Assembly (NCBI RefSeq): GCF_003331055.1
Contig: NZ_PUQD01000008.1
Span: forward strand, 62,001 to 126,000
Direction: 5' to 3'
DNA from: Pseudomonas sp. AFG_SD02_1510_Pfu_092
GTDB taxonomy: Bacteria > Pseudomonadota > Gammaproteobacteria > Pseudomonadales > Pseudomonadaceae
Length of the DNA stretch: 64,000 nt
In this document: in pieces, positions 17,249-28,431 of the stretch
How positions within the stretch are numbered: position 1 is the stretch's first letter
Layout of the letters: every line of letters begins with the position of its first letter
Translations under genes and position numbers: made by a program
Notes under the pieces: model-generated
Told to the model about the DNA's origin: nothing
Databases searched by the model: none
Seen by the model: the letters and a program-made list of their open reading frames with translations, nothing else

Positions 17249-18694
17249 ATGGCACAGCAACTAAGGCGGCTGGTGACGGGGATCGAAGGGCTTGATGCGT
17301 TGCTCCAGGGTGGCCTGGTGGCCGGCGCGTCCTACATCATTCAGGGGCCGCCGGGGGCCGGCAAGACCATCCTCGCCAACCAGCTGGCCTGCAGCCATGT
17401 GCGCGGCGGCGGTCGCGTGCTGGTGGCGACCTTGCTCAGCGAGTCGCACGAGCGGCTGTTCCAGTACCTGGCGACCCTGGAGTTCTTCGACCCGACGCTG
17501 GTCGGCGACGCCATCCAGTTCGTCAGCGCCTTCGACGCCCTCGAGCAGGAAGGCCTGGACGCCGTGGTGCGCCTGCTGCGCCAGGAAATCGTCCGCCAGC
17601 AGGCCAGCCTGCTGATCGTCGATGGCGTGCTCAATGCCCGGGTGCGTGCGGAAACAGCGCTGGATACCAAGAAATTCGTCTCCGAGCTGCAGGGCCACGC
17701 GGCCTTCGCCGGCTGCACCGTGCTGCTGCTGACCAGCGCCCGGCTGGAAGAAGGCAGCCCCGAGCACACCATGGTCGACGGCGTGATCGAACTGGGCGAG
17801 CAACTGTACGGCAGCCGTGCCGTACGCCATATCCAGCTACGCAAGACGCGCGGTAGTGCGGCATTGACCGGGCGCCATGAATGCCTCATCGATGGAAGCG
17901 GCATGCATGTCTACCCACGCCTGGAATCGCTGTTCAGCCACCCCAGCCAGGCCGGTAGCGCCACCCTGGAACGGGTCAGCAGCGGGGTGGCGAACCTGGA
18001 CGAAATGCTCGGTGGTGGCCTGCCCGTGGGTTCGGTCAGCCTGCTGATCGGGCCCTCGGGTATTGGCAAGACGTCGTTGGGCCTGGCGTTTCTCGCTGCC
18101 AGCAGCCCGCAGGCGCCGGGGCTGCATTTCGGCTTCTACGAAACGCCGGAACGCCTGCGCATCAAGGCCGCCTCGCTGGGGCACGATTTTGCCGCGATGG
18201 AACAGCGCGGCAGCTTGCAGCTGTGCTGGCAGCCGACCACCGAGGGCCTGCTGGACCAGGTGGGGGCGCGCCTGCTCGAACGGGTCGAGGCGCAGGGCAG
18301 CAAGCGCGTGCTGATCGACAGCCTGGGGGCATTCAGCCGCCTGGCCATCGACCCGGCACGGCTCAACGCGTTTTTCCGCGCCCTGGCCGGCGAACTGCGT
18401 GCGCGCGACGTCAGCGTGATGCTGACCTGGGAAATGCGCGACATCTTCGGCGCCGAAATCACCGCCCCGGCCCCGGACCTGTCGAGCATCGTCGACAACC
18501 TGATGCTGATGCGCTTCGTCGAGCTGGATTCACAGCTGCGGCGCATGCTGTCGATCCTCAAGGTGCGTGACAGCCACCATGACCCTGCCTTGCACGAGCT
18601 GCTGATCCGGCCGCACGGCATTACCCTGCGCAAGGCGTTCGAAGGCGCCAGCGGCGTGCTTTCGGGGACGCCGGTGCCGCAGGCGAGCGGGTAA
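17249..18694 (+). CDS. KaiC-like double RecA-domain ATPase
   Basis: 481 residues made of two KaiC/RAD55-type domains in tandem. Walker A motifs are GPPGAGKTILANQ (about residue 32) and GPSGIGKTSLGLA (about 270); Walker B strands are LLIVDGV and RVLIDSLGAF. The second domain has FYETPERLR after its central strand, while the first has SESHERLFQ, so the paired glutamates seen in cyanobacterial KaiC are only partly kept. No KaiA or KaiB is nearby, so a clock is unlikely. Its neighbours, a PAS kinase and a receiver, suggest a signalling role. Confidence 0.88.
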   Translation: MAQQLRRLVTGIEGLDALLQGGLVAGASYIIQGPPGAGKTILANQLACSHVRGGGRVLVATLLSESHERLFQYLATLEFFDPTLVGDAIQFVSAFDALEQEGLDAVVRLLRQEIVRQQASLLIVDGVLNARVRAETALDTKKFVSELQGHAAFAGCTVLLLTSARLEEGSPEHTMVDGVIELGEQLYGSRAVRHIQLRKTRGSAALTGRHECLIDGSGMHVYPRLESLFSHPSQAGSATLERVSSGVANLDEMLGGGLPVGSVSLLIGPSGIGKTSLGLAFLAASSPQAPGLHFGFYETPERLRIKAASLGHDFAAMEQRGSLQLCWQPTTEGLLDQVGARLLERVEAQGSKRVLIDSLGAFSRLAIDPARLNAFFRALAGELRARDVSVMLTWEMRDIFGAEITAPAPDLSSIVDNLMLMRFVELDSQLRRMLSILKVRDSHHDPALHELLIRPHGITLRKAFEGASGVLSGTPVPQASG

Positions 18695-18706
18695 CGGGGC
18701 GGGCCG

Positions 18707-19060
18707 ATGAACACCATCCTGATCGTCGATGACGAGTACCTGATCGCCGACATCCTCGGGTTTGCCCTGGAGGACGAAGGGTTTCTGGTGGAAAAGGCGA
18801 GCAACGGTTGCAAGGCGCTGGAGGCGCTGAAGGAAAAGCGTGTTCAGCTGGTCATCACCGACTACATGATGCCGTTGCTCAACGGTGAGGAGCTGGTGCG
18901 CTCGATGCGTGAAGACCCGGCCTTGAGCGGGTTGCCGGTCATCCTCATGAGTGGCGCGCAGGCCAACCAGGGATGCCCGGAACTGTTCGCCGCCGTGTTC
19001 GACAAACCGTTTGACATGGACTGCATGATCGCCAAGGTGCGCGAACTGCTCGGCACCTGA
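18707..19060 (+). CDS. Single-domain response regulator
   Basis: 117-residue CheY-like receiver without an output domain. Acidic pocket ILIVDDEY, phosphoacceptor aspartate in LVITDYMMPLLNG, switch residue region VILMSGAQ and conserved lysine in FDKPFD. It is 12 bp downstream of the KaiC-like gene, so the three genes probably form an operon. It could accept phosphate from the PAS kinase and act through protein contact. Confidence 0.9.
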   Translation: MNTILIVDDEYLIADILGFALEDEGFLVEKASNGCKALEALKEKRVQLVITDYMMPLLNGEELVRSMREDPALSGLPVILMSGAQANQGCPELFAAVFDKPFDMDCMIAKVRELLGT

Positions 19061-19081
19061 GGCGCGGGGCGATCAAGTTGT

Positions 19082-19279
19082 TCAGTGCGAGTCGTCGTGC
19101 TTTTCCGGGGCTGGGCTGCCGGCCTGGATACGCTTGAAGATCTCTTCCCGATGGACCTGAACATCTTTCGGTGCATCGATACCGATCCTCACCTGCATAC
19201 CCTTGACGCCCAGAATGGTGACTTTGATGTCATCGTTGATGACGATGCTTTCGCCAACCTTGCGGGTGAGTATCAGCAT
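19082..19279 (-). CDS. csrA: CsrA/Rsm-family translational regulator
   Basis: 65-residue RNA-binding protein, [20 protein letters not shown] at the start and [16 protein letters not shown] later; the Arg in VHREEI is needed for GGA recognition in the family. CsrA dimers bind GGA motifs in leaders of target mRNAs and control translation. Pseudomonads carry several paralogues (RsmA, RsmE, RsmI); its place beside topoisomerase IB and modCBA recalls the rsmE locus of P. putida, but that naming is from remembered gene order. AAGGAG overlaps its own leader and contains a GGA, allowing self-control. It is convergent with the receiver gene. Confidence 0.93.
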   Translation of the reverse strand: MLILTRKVGESIVINDDIKVTILGVKGMQVRIGIDAPKDVQVHREEIFKRIQAGSPAPEKHDDSH

Positions 19280-19532
19280 GTAGTTCTCCTTGGTGATGTA
19301 AAAGTCCGTCGGGCTAGTTGCCACGGCGGCGGGAGCGTGTCCCTCTTCCTTCTCATTAAAGACGCTTTCGGCGGATAGTAATTCCCCGACAGACAAATTC
19401 TGTTGCGTGTCTTCAGTTGCAGGTGCCGAAGCAAACCGCCAGCGGTTTGTCGGCCAAGGTGCTCGGTGGCAAGAATAGGGGGCTTGGTGGCCAATGGGAA
19501 ATTTCTTCGCATCATGGGTTGAATAGACCGGG

Positions 19533-20555
19533 TCAATGGTCGTCCTGTTCCTCAAGTGCCTGAAGAAATAACAGCAAGGCCACTTCTTCGCGGTCCAGCC
19601 CTTTGCGTATACGGCTTTTCGGCAAGTTTGCCAGGCGCCCCAGGGCATAGTGTTCAAGTACTGCCGGGTGAATGTAACAGCGCCGGCACACTGCCGGGGT
19701 ATTGCCCAGGCGTGTGGCGACCTGGCGGACGATGGCGGCGACCTGGCGTTTGGCTTCGCTCTCGGGCTCCCAGGCCAGCGGCTTGAGCAGGTGCAGGGCC
19801 AGGCTGCTACCGGCCCAGGTGCGGTAGTCCTTGGCCGTGAAGTCGGCGCCGGTCAGCTGTTGCAGAAACTGGTTGACCTCGCTGGAGCCGACGCTGTGGC
19901 GCTGGCCGTTCTCATCCAGGTACTGGAACAGCGCCTGCCCCGGCAGCTCCATGCAGCGCTTGAGCAGGTTGGCCAGGCGCCGGTCGTTGAGACTGACCTG
20001 GTGTTCGACGCCGCGCTTGCCGCGGAACTGGAAACGGATGTTGCTGCCCTTCACCTCGACATGGCGGTTGCGCAGGGTGGTCAGGCCATAGGACTGGTTG
20101 TCGCGCAGATAGCGCTGGTTGCCGATCCGGATCAAGGTGTGGTCCAGCAGGCTGATCACCAGCGCCATCACCTTTTCCCGGTCCAGGCCTGGCCGCGCAA
20201 GGTGGGCTTGCAGTTGCGCGCGCAGCTTCGGCAGCGCCTGGGCAAACGCCAGCATGCGCCCGTACTTGTGCTGGTCGCGTACTTCGCGCCACTGCGCATG
20301 GTAGCGGTATTGCTTGCGGCCCCGGGCATCGCGACCTGTCGCTTGCAGGTGGCCCTGCGGGTCGGCGCAGATCCACACATCGGTATAGGCCGGGGGGATC
20401 ACCAGGGCGGCGATGCGTGCCAGGGTGTCACTGTCGCGCACACGCTGGCCGTCGGTGTCCAGATAGATGAAGCGGCCGCGCCAGCGCCGCCGGGTCAGGC
20501 CCGGCTGGCTGTCGTCGACATAGTGCAGAGTGCGCGGCAGGGGGCAGTCGAGCAT
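19533..20555 (-). CDS. DNA topoisomerase IB
   Basis: 340-residue bacterial (poxvirus-like) type IB topoisomerase. N-terminal part has [15 protein letters not shown] and [20 protein letters not shown]; the catalytic domain contains [19 protein letters not shown] (Arg), [12 protein letters not shown] and the tyrosine in [14 protein letters not shown] (Tyr294). It relaxes supercoils by forming a 3'-phosphotyrosyl link. Full length for the family. It ends about 250 bp upstream of csrA's start on the same strand and is separated from modC by 57 bp. Confidence 0.92.
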   Translation of the reverse strand: MLDCPLPRTLHYVDDSQPGLTRRRWRGRFIYLDTDGQRVRDSDTLARIAALVIPPAYTDVWICADPQGHLQATGRDARGRKQYRYHAQWREVRDQHKYGRMLAFAQALPKLRAQLQAHLARPGLDREKVMALVISLLDHTLIRIGNQRYLRDNQSYGLTTLRNRHVEVKGSNIRFQFRGKRGVEHQVSLNDRRLANLLKRCMELPGQALFQYLDENGQRHSVGSSEVNQFLQQLTGADFTAKDYRTWAGSSLALHLLKPLAWEPESEAKRQVAAIVRQVATRLGNTPAVCRRCYIHPAVLEHYALGRLANLPKSRIRKGLDREEVALLLFLQALEEQDDH

Positions 20556-20612
20556 GGCGGGCAGGCCTCGATCAGTGGACTGATCAATGGACAGCAGCCA
20601 AGCGGCAGATGC

Positions 20613-21704
20613 TCAGCCGAGCAAGGCCACCGACTTGATCTGGGCAAACAGGACCTGGCCTGGGTGCAGGCCGAGCTGGTCTGCCGAGAACCGTGTGATG
20701 CGCGCGAGCAAGGCATTGCCGCCGGCATCCAGGCTGACCAGCACCTGCGCCGGGTTGGCGGCCGGGCGGCTGGCGCGCACACGCACAGGCAGGCGGTTGA
20801 GAATGCTCGACGTGCTGTCGGCTGTCAGGGCCAGGCTGACATCCCTGGCCTGCACCTTGACCCGCAGGCGGCTGCCCGTCGCCTGGGGCGGGTGGGCGAT
20901 GCGCAGCAGCGGCCCATCGTTGCCGGGCAGGCGCAGGTCGAGCAGTTCGTAGTGCGGGTCGTGGCCCACCACCGTGCCCTCCAGCACCACACCGGCATCC
21001 TCGCCCTGGGCCAGCGACAGATCGAGGCGCGCCAGGGTTTCGCCGATCGGGCCGCTGGCGATCGCCTGGCCTTGCTCCAGCAACACCAGGTGGTCGGCCA
21101 GGCGCGCCACTTCGTCCTGGGCGTGGCTGACATATACAACGGGGATGTTCAGTTCGCCGTGCAGGCGTTCCAGGTAGGGCAGGATCTCGCGCTTGCGCGG
21201 CCCGTCCAGCGCGGCCAGCGGCTCGTCCATCAACAGCAGGCGCGGGCTGCTGAGCAGGGCGCGGGCGATGCCGACCCGCTGCGCTTCGCCGCCGGACAGG
21301 GTCGCGGGCCGGCGCGCCAGCAGGTGGCCGATGCCCAACAGCTGGCAGGCCTGGTCGAGGCTGACCTTACGCTGGGCAGCGGCCACCCGGCGCCAGCCGA
21401 ACTCCAGGTTGCCGCGTACCGACAAGTGAGCGAACAGGCTGGGCTCCTGGAATACGTAGCCCACCGGACGCAGGTGTGGCGCGAGAAAGCTGCCGCTGGC
21501 GCTGTCCTCCCAGACTTCGCCGTTGACTTCGATGTAGGCGCTGGTGGCCCGTTCCAGCCCGGCCAGGCAACGCAGGCAGCTGGTCTTGCCAGAACCGGAG
21601 TGGCCGAACAGCGCGCTGATGCCGCGCCCGGGCAGGTGCAGGTCGACGTCCAGGGTAAAGTCGTCACGCGCCAGTTGCAGGCGGGCCACAATCGATCTGT
21701 TCAT
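20613..21704 (-). CDS. modC: Molybdate ABC transporter ATP-binding protein ModC
   Basis: 363 residues. Walker [12 protein letters not shown], signature [16 protein letters not shown], Walker [14 protein letters not shown], and a C-terminal TOBE/Mop domain ([31 protein letters not shown]) that binds molybdate. It energises uptake through ModB. The start follows the modB stop by one base, so the genes are coupled. Confidence 0.94.
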   Translation of the reverse strand: MNRSIVARLQLARDDFTLDVDLHLPGRGISALFGHSGSGKTSCLRCLAGLERATSAYIEVNGEVWEDSASGSFLAPHLRPVGYVFQEPSLFAHLSVRGNLEFGWRRVAAAQRKVSLDQACQLLGIGHLLARRPATLSGGEAQRVGIARALLSSPRLLLMDEPLAALDGPRKREILPYLERLHGELNIPVVYVSHAQDEVARLADHLVLLEQGQAIASGPIGETLARLDLSLAQGEDAGVVLEGTVVGHDPHYELLDLRLPGNDGPLLRIAHPPQATGSRLRVKVQARDVSLALTADSTSSILNRLPVRVRASRPAANPAQVLVSLDAGGNALLARITRFSADQLGLHPGQVLFAQIKSVALLG

Positions 21705-21705
21705 T

Positions 21706-22385
21706 TCAGCTCCAGCCCGCTTTGCCACGGCGCCCGCTGTACAGCAGAAGCAGCACCAGGAACGAGAACACCAGCATCACCGCGGCCAGCCAGTGGGCTT
21801 GCGTGTAGGCCATGGCCTCGACGTGGTCGAAGATCTGCACCGAGACCACGCGTGTCTTGTCGGGGATGTTGCCGCCAATCATCAGCACCACGCCAAACTC
21901 GCCCACTGTATGCGCGAAGCCGAGGATGCTGGCGGTGATGAAGCCCGGGCGAGCCAGTGGCAGCACGACATGGACGAAGCTGTCCCACGGGCTGGCGCGC
22001 AGCGTGGCAGCCACTTCCAGCGGGCGTTGGCCGATGGCAGCGAAGGCGTTCTGCAGCGGCTGGACCACGAACGGCATGGAGTAGATCACCGAGCCGATCA
22101 CCAGGCCTGTAAAGCTGAACACCACGCTGCCCAGGCCTAGTGCCTGGGTCGCCTGGCCCAGCCAGCCGTGCGGGCCAAGGGCGATAAGCAGGTAAAAGCC
22201 GATGACCGTGGGTGGCAGCACCAGCGGCAAGGCCACCAGCGCGCCCACCGGCCCGCGCAACCACGAGCGCGTACGCGCCAGCCACCAGGCGATCGGCGTG
22301 CCGATGATCAGCAGAATCAGGGTGGTCAGGCTGGCCAGTTTCACGGTCAGCCAGATGGCGCCCAGATCACTGGCGTCCAGCGGCA

Positions 22386-22386
<1 letters not shown>
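21706..22386 (-). CDS. modB: Molybdate ABC transporter permease ModB
   Basis: 226-residue inner-membrane permease with five to six hydrophobic segments. The cytoplasmic EAA-type loop reads [25 protein letters not shown], which contacts Mod[15 protein letters not shown] and [17 protein letters not shown] are typical ModB sequences. Its ATG shares one base with the modA stop. Confidence 0.94.
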
Positions 22387-24421
<2,035 letters not shown>

Positions 24422-24469
24422 GCGGGTCTCCTTGCGCGGGCGGTCGGTGCGGGGGGCGAAGCTGGGCGG

Positions 24470-24640
24470 TTACAAGGCCTTGCTGACCTGGATGTCGCTG
24501 ATTTTCTCGGCGTCGTCGCCGTGAATCTTGCGCAGGGCTTGCAGCGCTTGCTCGTGGGAAGCATCGGGCATCAGCGCGAAGTCCCAGCGGCGCTGGCCGT
24601 CGAGCTTGTACTTGATGACGTACTTGGTGGTCTGGGTCAT
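24470..24640 (-). CDS. Small conserved hypothetical protein
   Basis: 56 residues, MTQTTKYVIKYKLDGQRRW at the start, then FALMPDASHEQALQALRKIH and ending SDIQVSKAL. The pattern of strand, helix and strand and the complete absence of in-frame stops suggests a real gene; it lies 48 bp upstream of the flavin oxidoreductase start on the same strand. It is short enough to be missed by automated callers. Family not recognised. Confidence 0.6.
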   Translation of the reverse strand: MTQTTKYVIKYKLDGQRRWDFALMPDASHEQALQALRKIHGDDAEKISDIQVSKAL

Positions 24641-24647
24641 GGTGGCC

Positions 24648-24950
24648 TTATCTTAGTTGCGACGACGAACGACGGATGATCTTGATCTTGTGCGTCAGGC
24701 TGGGTTTGCGCGTGACCGAGATCGGGCGAGTGGTCACGGTATCGATGGTGATGTTCCAGAAGCCGGTGCTGGGCACGGTGATCTTGGCCGGGAACTTGTC
24801 GAAATGGCCGCCGTGGTAGGTGTGACGGCCGCCATTCTTGAAGCTGCGGAAGTTGGCGTCGTTCATCAGGCGGATGTTGCAGCGCTGAGAGCATTCGATG
24901 ACGACGATGTCGTCCTCGTTCAGGTGCTCGCGCTGGTGTACGAATTTCAT
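24648..24950 (-). CDS. DUF1883-domain protein
   Basis: 100-residue protein, MKFVHQREHLNEDDIVVIEC at the N-terminus with RLMNDANFRSFKNGGRH and PSTGFWNITIDTVTTRP later. This matches DUF1883, small beta-rich proteins of unknown function found in diverse bacteria, sometimes fused to TIR domains or other modules. GGAG precedes the ATG. It starts a short run with the two genes downstream. Confidence 0.75.
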   Translation of the reverse strand: MKFVHQREHLNEDDIVVIECSQRCNIRLMNDANFRSFKNGGRHTYHGGHFDKFPAKITVPSTGFWNITIDTVTTRPISVTRKPSLTHKIKIIRRSSSQLR

Positions 24951-25110
24951 GTGATGCTCCGCAAGGATTGGCTCTGCAAAGGCAAACGATACCACGATGT
25001 CGGGTTACACTGCCGCGCCGTTCCGCCAGGCGTGGATAAATCTGCCAAAGCAGGGAGCAAAACCGCCTGGCCGTGGTCGAATTGGATTCTTGAAGGCAGA
25101 GGTGCTGCAA

Positions 25111-25470
25111 ATGAAGTGGATGGTGGCTGCGTTGTCGCTGACGCTAGGTGGCTGTGTGAGTGTCACGGAACTGGAGCAATCGCATGAAACGCTGGATGTG
25201 ATTTCCGGCAAATCACCGCGCGCGTATGCCGATTGCATCAAGCAGAAGCTGGCCGATACCCGTGACCCGCTGGTGGAAGAGCCGCGCGGCGATGGCCTGC
25301 GGCTGATCGTGCCACAGAAGATCAGCTCGGGCGTGGGCCCGGCGGCGCTGGTGGATATCGACAAGCGTGGCAGCGGCAGCAGCATCAAGCTGCATGAGCG
25401 GCTGAACAACTTCCCGCTGCGCCTGGGCGATGTGCGCACCGCAGCTACCCAGTGCATCTCCGGGAGTTGA
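25111..25470 (+). CDS. Hypothetical lipoprotein
   Basis: 119 residues. MKWMVAALSLTLGGCVSV is a short lipoprotein signal with lipobox LGGC. The mature part contains SPRAYADCIKQKLADTRDP and ends QCISGS, so two further cysteines could pair. An AGAGG site precedes the ATG; the frame upstream is not conserved. Role unknown. Confidence 0.74.
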   Translation: MKWMVAALSLTLGGCVSVTELEQSHETLDVISGKSPRAYADCIKQKLADTRDPLVEEPRGDGLRLIVPQKISSGVGPAALVDIDKRGSGSSIKLHERLNNFPLRLGDVRTAATQCISGS

Positions 25471-25499
25471 CGCAAGGCAACTGATCGCACTCCTTTTGC

Positions 25500-25526
25500 T
25501 TATATGTTTTAGGCCTAAGCATATAA
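25500..25526. promoter_or_regulatory. Inverted repeat upstream of tsdBA, possible operator
   Basis: TTATATG and CATATAA flank a 13-nt centre that itself holds TTAGGCCTAA. It lies 22-48 bp before the ATG of the first cytochrome gene, where a regulator or promoter would act. The binding factor is unknown. Confidence 0.45.
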
Positions 25527-25547
25527 CAACAGAAAAGGAGATTCGTG

Positions 25548-26198
25548 ATGACACCCTTGAGACGCGTCGTGATCGGCAGTTTGCTGGTCCTGGCCTGGCC
25601 CGCTGCGCATGGCGCCGATGGCCACAAGGTCTTCACCCAGGGCGGGGCCAACCCCGCCGCCATGGCATGCCTGGGTTGCCATGGCCCGGACGGCAAGGGC
25701 ATTGCCGCTGCCGGCTTCCCACGCCTGGCCGGGCTCCCGGCCGCCTACCTCAGCAAGCAACTGCATGACTGGCGCAGCGGCAGCCGCAAGCAGCCGGTGA
25801 TGGAGCCGCTGGCCAAGGCCTTGAGCGAGGAGGAAATCCAGGCGGTCAGCAGCTACCTGGCCAGCCTGCCGGCCGACCCGGCAGGCGACCTGCGCCGTCA
25901 GCAGATTGCCACCGACCCGACCACGCGCATGGCCCTGTACGGCGACTGGAGCCGGCAGATCCCCGGCTGCGTGCAATGCCATGGCCCGGGCGGTGGCGGG
26001 GTGGGCGAACACTTCCCGCCGTTGGCCGGGCAGCCTGCCAGTTACCTGGTGGCGCAGCTCAACGCCTGGCGTGACGGCAGCCGCAGCAACGACCCCAACC
26101 AGCTGATGGTCGGCGTGGCCAAGGCCATGACCGCTGACGAGATCACGGCTGTTGCCGAGTTCTTCGCCCGCCCCGCCAGCCAGGAGGTCAAGCCATGA
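25548..26198 (+). CDS. tsdB: Diheme cytochrome c4-like subunit, probable TsdB
   Basis: 216-residue periplasmic cytochrome. A signal peptide (ending about AAHG) is followed by two cytochrome c domains, heme motifs CLGCH (41-45) and CVQCH (140-144), with axial methionine candidates in QPVMEPL and QLMVGVAK. The tandem two-domain form is that of cytochrome c4. The gene overlaps the next one by ATGA, and in other Pseudomonas species a c4-like TsdB is encoded beside TsdA and takes its electrons. Start ATG follows AAAAGGAG; a GTG one codon earlier is less likely. Confidence 0.8.
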   Translation: MTPLRRVVIGSLLVLAWPAAHGADGHKVFTQGGANPAAMACLGCHGPDGKGIAAAGFPRLAGLPAAYLSKQLHDWRSGSRKQPVMEPLAKALSEEEIQAVSSYLASLPADPAGDLRRQQIATDPTTRMALYGDWSRQIPGCVQCHGPGGGGVGEHFPPLAGQPASYLVAQLNAWRDGSRSNDPNQLMVGVAKAMTADEITAVAEFFARPASQEVKP

Positions 26199-27109
26199 AA
26201 CCGATGATTCCAGCCCTGTTGTTGCTGGCCGTGGGCAGCGCCCAGGCCGCGCCGATTGCCATGGAAGACCAGTCGCAGTTGAAAGTGCCGGGGGTACAGG
26301 CCGCGCCGCAGTTCGCCCCGCCAGCGGAAAGCGAGCTGCCCGACAATGCCTTCGGCAAGATGGTGCGTCAGGGCCACGCGCTGTTCGTCGACACCCGCAG
26401 GCTGATGCCCGAAGCGGTGGGCAACGGCATGAACTGCAGCAATTGCCACCTCGACCAGGGCCGTCTGGCGCATTCCGCGCCGATGTGGGGCGCGTACCCG
26501 ATGTACCCCGCCTATCGCAAGAAAAACGACAAGGTCAACACCTACGCCGAGCGTATCCAGGGCTGCTTCCAGTTCAGCATGAACGGCAAGCCGCCTGCGG
26601 CCGACAGCCCGCAGATGACCGCCCTGGCGGTGTATTCGTACTGGCTGTCGACCAAGGCGCCGACTGGCGTCGAGATTGCCGGGCGTGGCTACCCGGAGGT
26701 GCCGCAGCCCAAGGGCGGCTACGATTTCAAGCGCGGCCAGCAGGTTTACCGCGAGCAATGCGCGATTTGCCACGGCGACAACGGTGAAGGGCAGAAAGTG
26801 GCGGGCGAGTATGTGATGCCGCCGCTGTGGGGCAAGGATTCCTACAACTGGGGCGCCGGGATGCACCGCATCAATACAGCGGCGTCGTTCATCAAGTACA
26901 ACATGCCGCTGGGCAAGCCCGGTAGCCTGAGTGACCAGCAGGCCTGGGACGTGGCAGCGTGGATCAACCGCCATGAACGGCCGCAGGATCCGCGGCTGGT
27001 GGAAGGGTCCATCGAGAAGACACGGGTTAAATTCCATGCCAATGACGGGGTGAATCTTTATGGACAGAAGGTCGATGGGGTACTGATCGGGCAGGGGACC
27101 GGTAGCTGA
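26195..27109 (+). CDS. tsdA: Thiosulfate dehydrogenase-like diheme cytochrome, probable TsdA
   Basis: 304-residue periplasmic protein with a signal peptide ending VGSAQA. First heme motif CSNCH (81-85) followed by SAPMWGAYPMYPAYR; Cys124 in QGCFQFSMNGKP matches the unusual heme-ligating cysteine of TsdA; second heme motif CAICH (189-193) with later methionines. TsdA joins two thiosulfates to tetrathionate, passing electrons to TsdB or other cytochromes. The match is by motif only, and reversal (tetrathionate reduction) is known in the family. Confidence 0.82.
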   Translation: MKPMIPALLLLAVGSAQAAPIAMEDQSQLKVPGVQAAPQFAPPAESELPDNAFGKMVRQGHALFVDTRRLMPEAVGNGMNCSNCHLDQGRLAHSAPMWGAYPMYPAYRKKNDKVNTYAERIQGCFQFSMNGKPPAADSPQMTALAVYSYWLSTKAPTGVEIAGRGYPEVPQPKGGYDFKRGQQVYREQCAICHGDNGEGQKVAGEYVMPPLWGKDSYNWGAGMHRINTAASFIKYNMPLGKPGSLSDQQAWDVAAWINRHERPQDPRLVEGSIEKTRVKFHANDGVNLYGQKVDGVLIGQGTGS

Positions 27110-27120
27110 TGTATTGCCTG

Positions 27121-27219
27121 TACCGGCCTCTTCGCGGGCTTGTCCGCTCACAGTAATGCACAGTACTCAAAACCTGTGGCAATCCTGTGGGAGCGGGCAA
27201 GTCCGCGAAGAGGCCGGTG
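27121..27219. repeat. Paired REP palindrome
   Basis: ACCGGCCTCTTCGCGGGCTT and its inverse about 60 bp apart, between tsdA and galU. The rest of the 27110-27403 interval shows nothing else beyond the galU leader. Confidence 0.8.
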
Positions 27220-27403
27220 CAGCCCCTGCTTGCCGTCATCCGGCGGTCATGTATGACAGCAATATTCACCATTCCTTGGAACTATCTACACTGGGTTATC
27301 TCTATCTTCCCATCGATCGGTCGCAGGGGGGGCATTGTAAGGTGACTGCCGCCTGATTAGACTGCGCCGAATTCCACAGGCCTAGCCTTTTGTAAGGACG
27401 TAT

Positions 27404-28243
27404 ATGATCAAAAAATGCTTGTTCCCGGCAGCCGGTTACGGCACTCGCTTCCTGCCCGCTACCAAAGCCATGCCCAAGGAAATGCTGCCGGTGGTCAACA
27501 AGCCACTGATCCAGTATGGCGTTGAAGAGGCGCTGGACGCCGGCCTGAGCGAGATCTCCATCGTCACCGGGCGCGGCAAGCGTGCGCTGGAAGACCACTT
27601 CGACATCAGCTACGAGCTGGAAAACCAGATCAAGGGCACCGACAAGGAAAAATACCTGGTCGGTATCCGTCGTCTGCTCGACGAGTGCTCGTTCTCCTAC
27701 ACCCGCCAGACCGAAATGAAAGGCCTGGGCCACGCCATCCTCACCGGCCGCCCGCTGATCGGCGACGAGCCGTTCGCCGTGGTGCTGGCGGACGACCTGT
27801 GCGTCAACCCGGAAGGTGACGGCGTGCTGACCCAGATGGTCAAGCTGTACAACCAGTTCCGCTGCTCGATCGTCGCCATCCAGGAAGTCGATCCGCAGGA
27901 AACCAACAAGTACGGCGTGATCGCCGGCGACATGATCCGCGACGACATTTTCCGCGTCACCAACATGGTCGAGAAGCCAAAGCCGGAAGACGCCCCGTCG
28001 AACCTGGCGATCATCGGTCGCTATATCCTTACCCCGGACATCTTCGACATCATCGCCAACACCGAGCCAGGCAAAGGTGGCGAGATCCAGATCACCGACG
28101 CGCTGATGCAACAGGCGCAAAACGGCTGCGTGATCGCCTACAAGTTCAAGGGCAAGCGTTTCGACTGCGGTGGCGCCGAAGGTTACATCGACGCGACCAA
28201 CTTCTGCTTCGAGAACTACTACAAGACTGGCAAGGCTTACTAA
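27404..28243 (+). CDS. galU: UTP-glucose-1-phosphate uridylyltransferase GalU
   Basis: 279 residues. The nucleotide-binding start reads FPAAGYGTRFLPATKAMPKEMLPVV, the UDP-glucose site VVLADDLCVNPEGDGV, and the C-terminal GGEIQITDALMQQAQ and CGGAEGYIDATNF are typical. The enzyme makes UDP-glucose for LPS core, exopolysaccharide and trehalose pathways. AAGGACG lies upstream of the start. Confidence 0.95.
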   Translation: MIKKCLFPAAGYGTRFLPATKAMPKEMLPVVNKPLIQYGVEEALDAGLSEISIVTGRGKRALEDHFDISYELENQIKGTDKEKYLVGIRRLLDECSFSYTRQTEMKGLGHAILTGRPLIGDEPFAVVLADDLCVNPEGDGVLTQMVKLYNQFRCSIVAIQEVDPQETNKYGVIAGDMIRDDIFRVTNMVEKPKPEDAPSNLAIIGRYILTPDIFDIIANTEPGKGGEIQITDALMQQAQNGCVIAYKFKGKRFDCGGAEGYIDATNFCFENYYKTGKAY

Positions 28244-28271
28244 TAAGCCGCTACTTGTATCAAAGCTGCTG

Positions 28272-28395
28272 ACTGGGGCTGCCTTGCAGCCCTTCGCGGG
28301 CTTGCCCGCTCCCACAGGTAATGTGCAAGCCTTCAAGGTTGCGCCACCTCTGTGGGAGCGGGCAAGCCCGCGAAGGGCCGCAAAGCGGCCCCAGT
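28272..28395. repeat. Paired REP palindrome
   Basis: Outer arms ACTGGGGC / GCCCCAGT and inner arms CGCGGGCTTGCCCGCTC with its inverse; between galU and gor. Confidence 0.8.
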
Positions 28396-28431
28396 GCGTT
28401 ATGCTGGGCGCCTGCCTAGGAGAGTGAATAC

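Noticed and set aside
19280-19657. N-terminal extension of CsrA (open frame of 191 codons)
   Set aside because: CsrA proteins are about 60-65 aa and a good AAGGAG site precedes the internal ATG.
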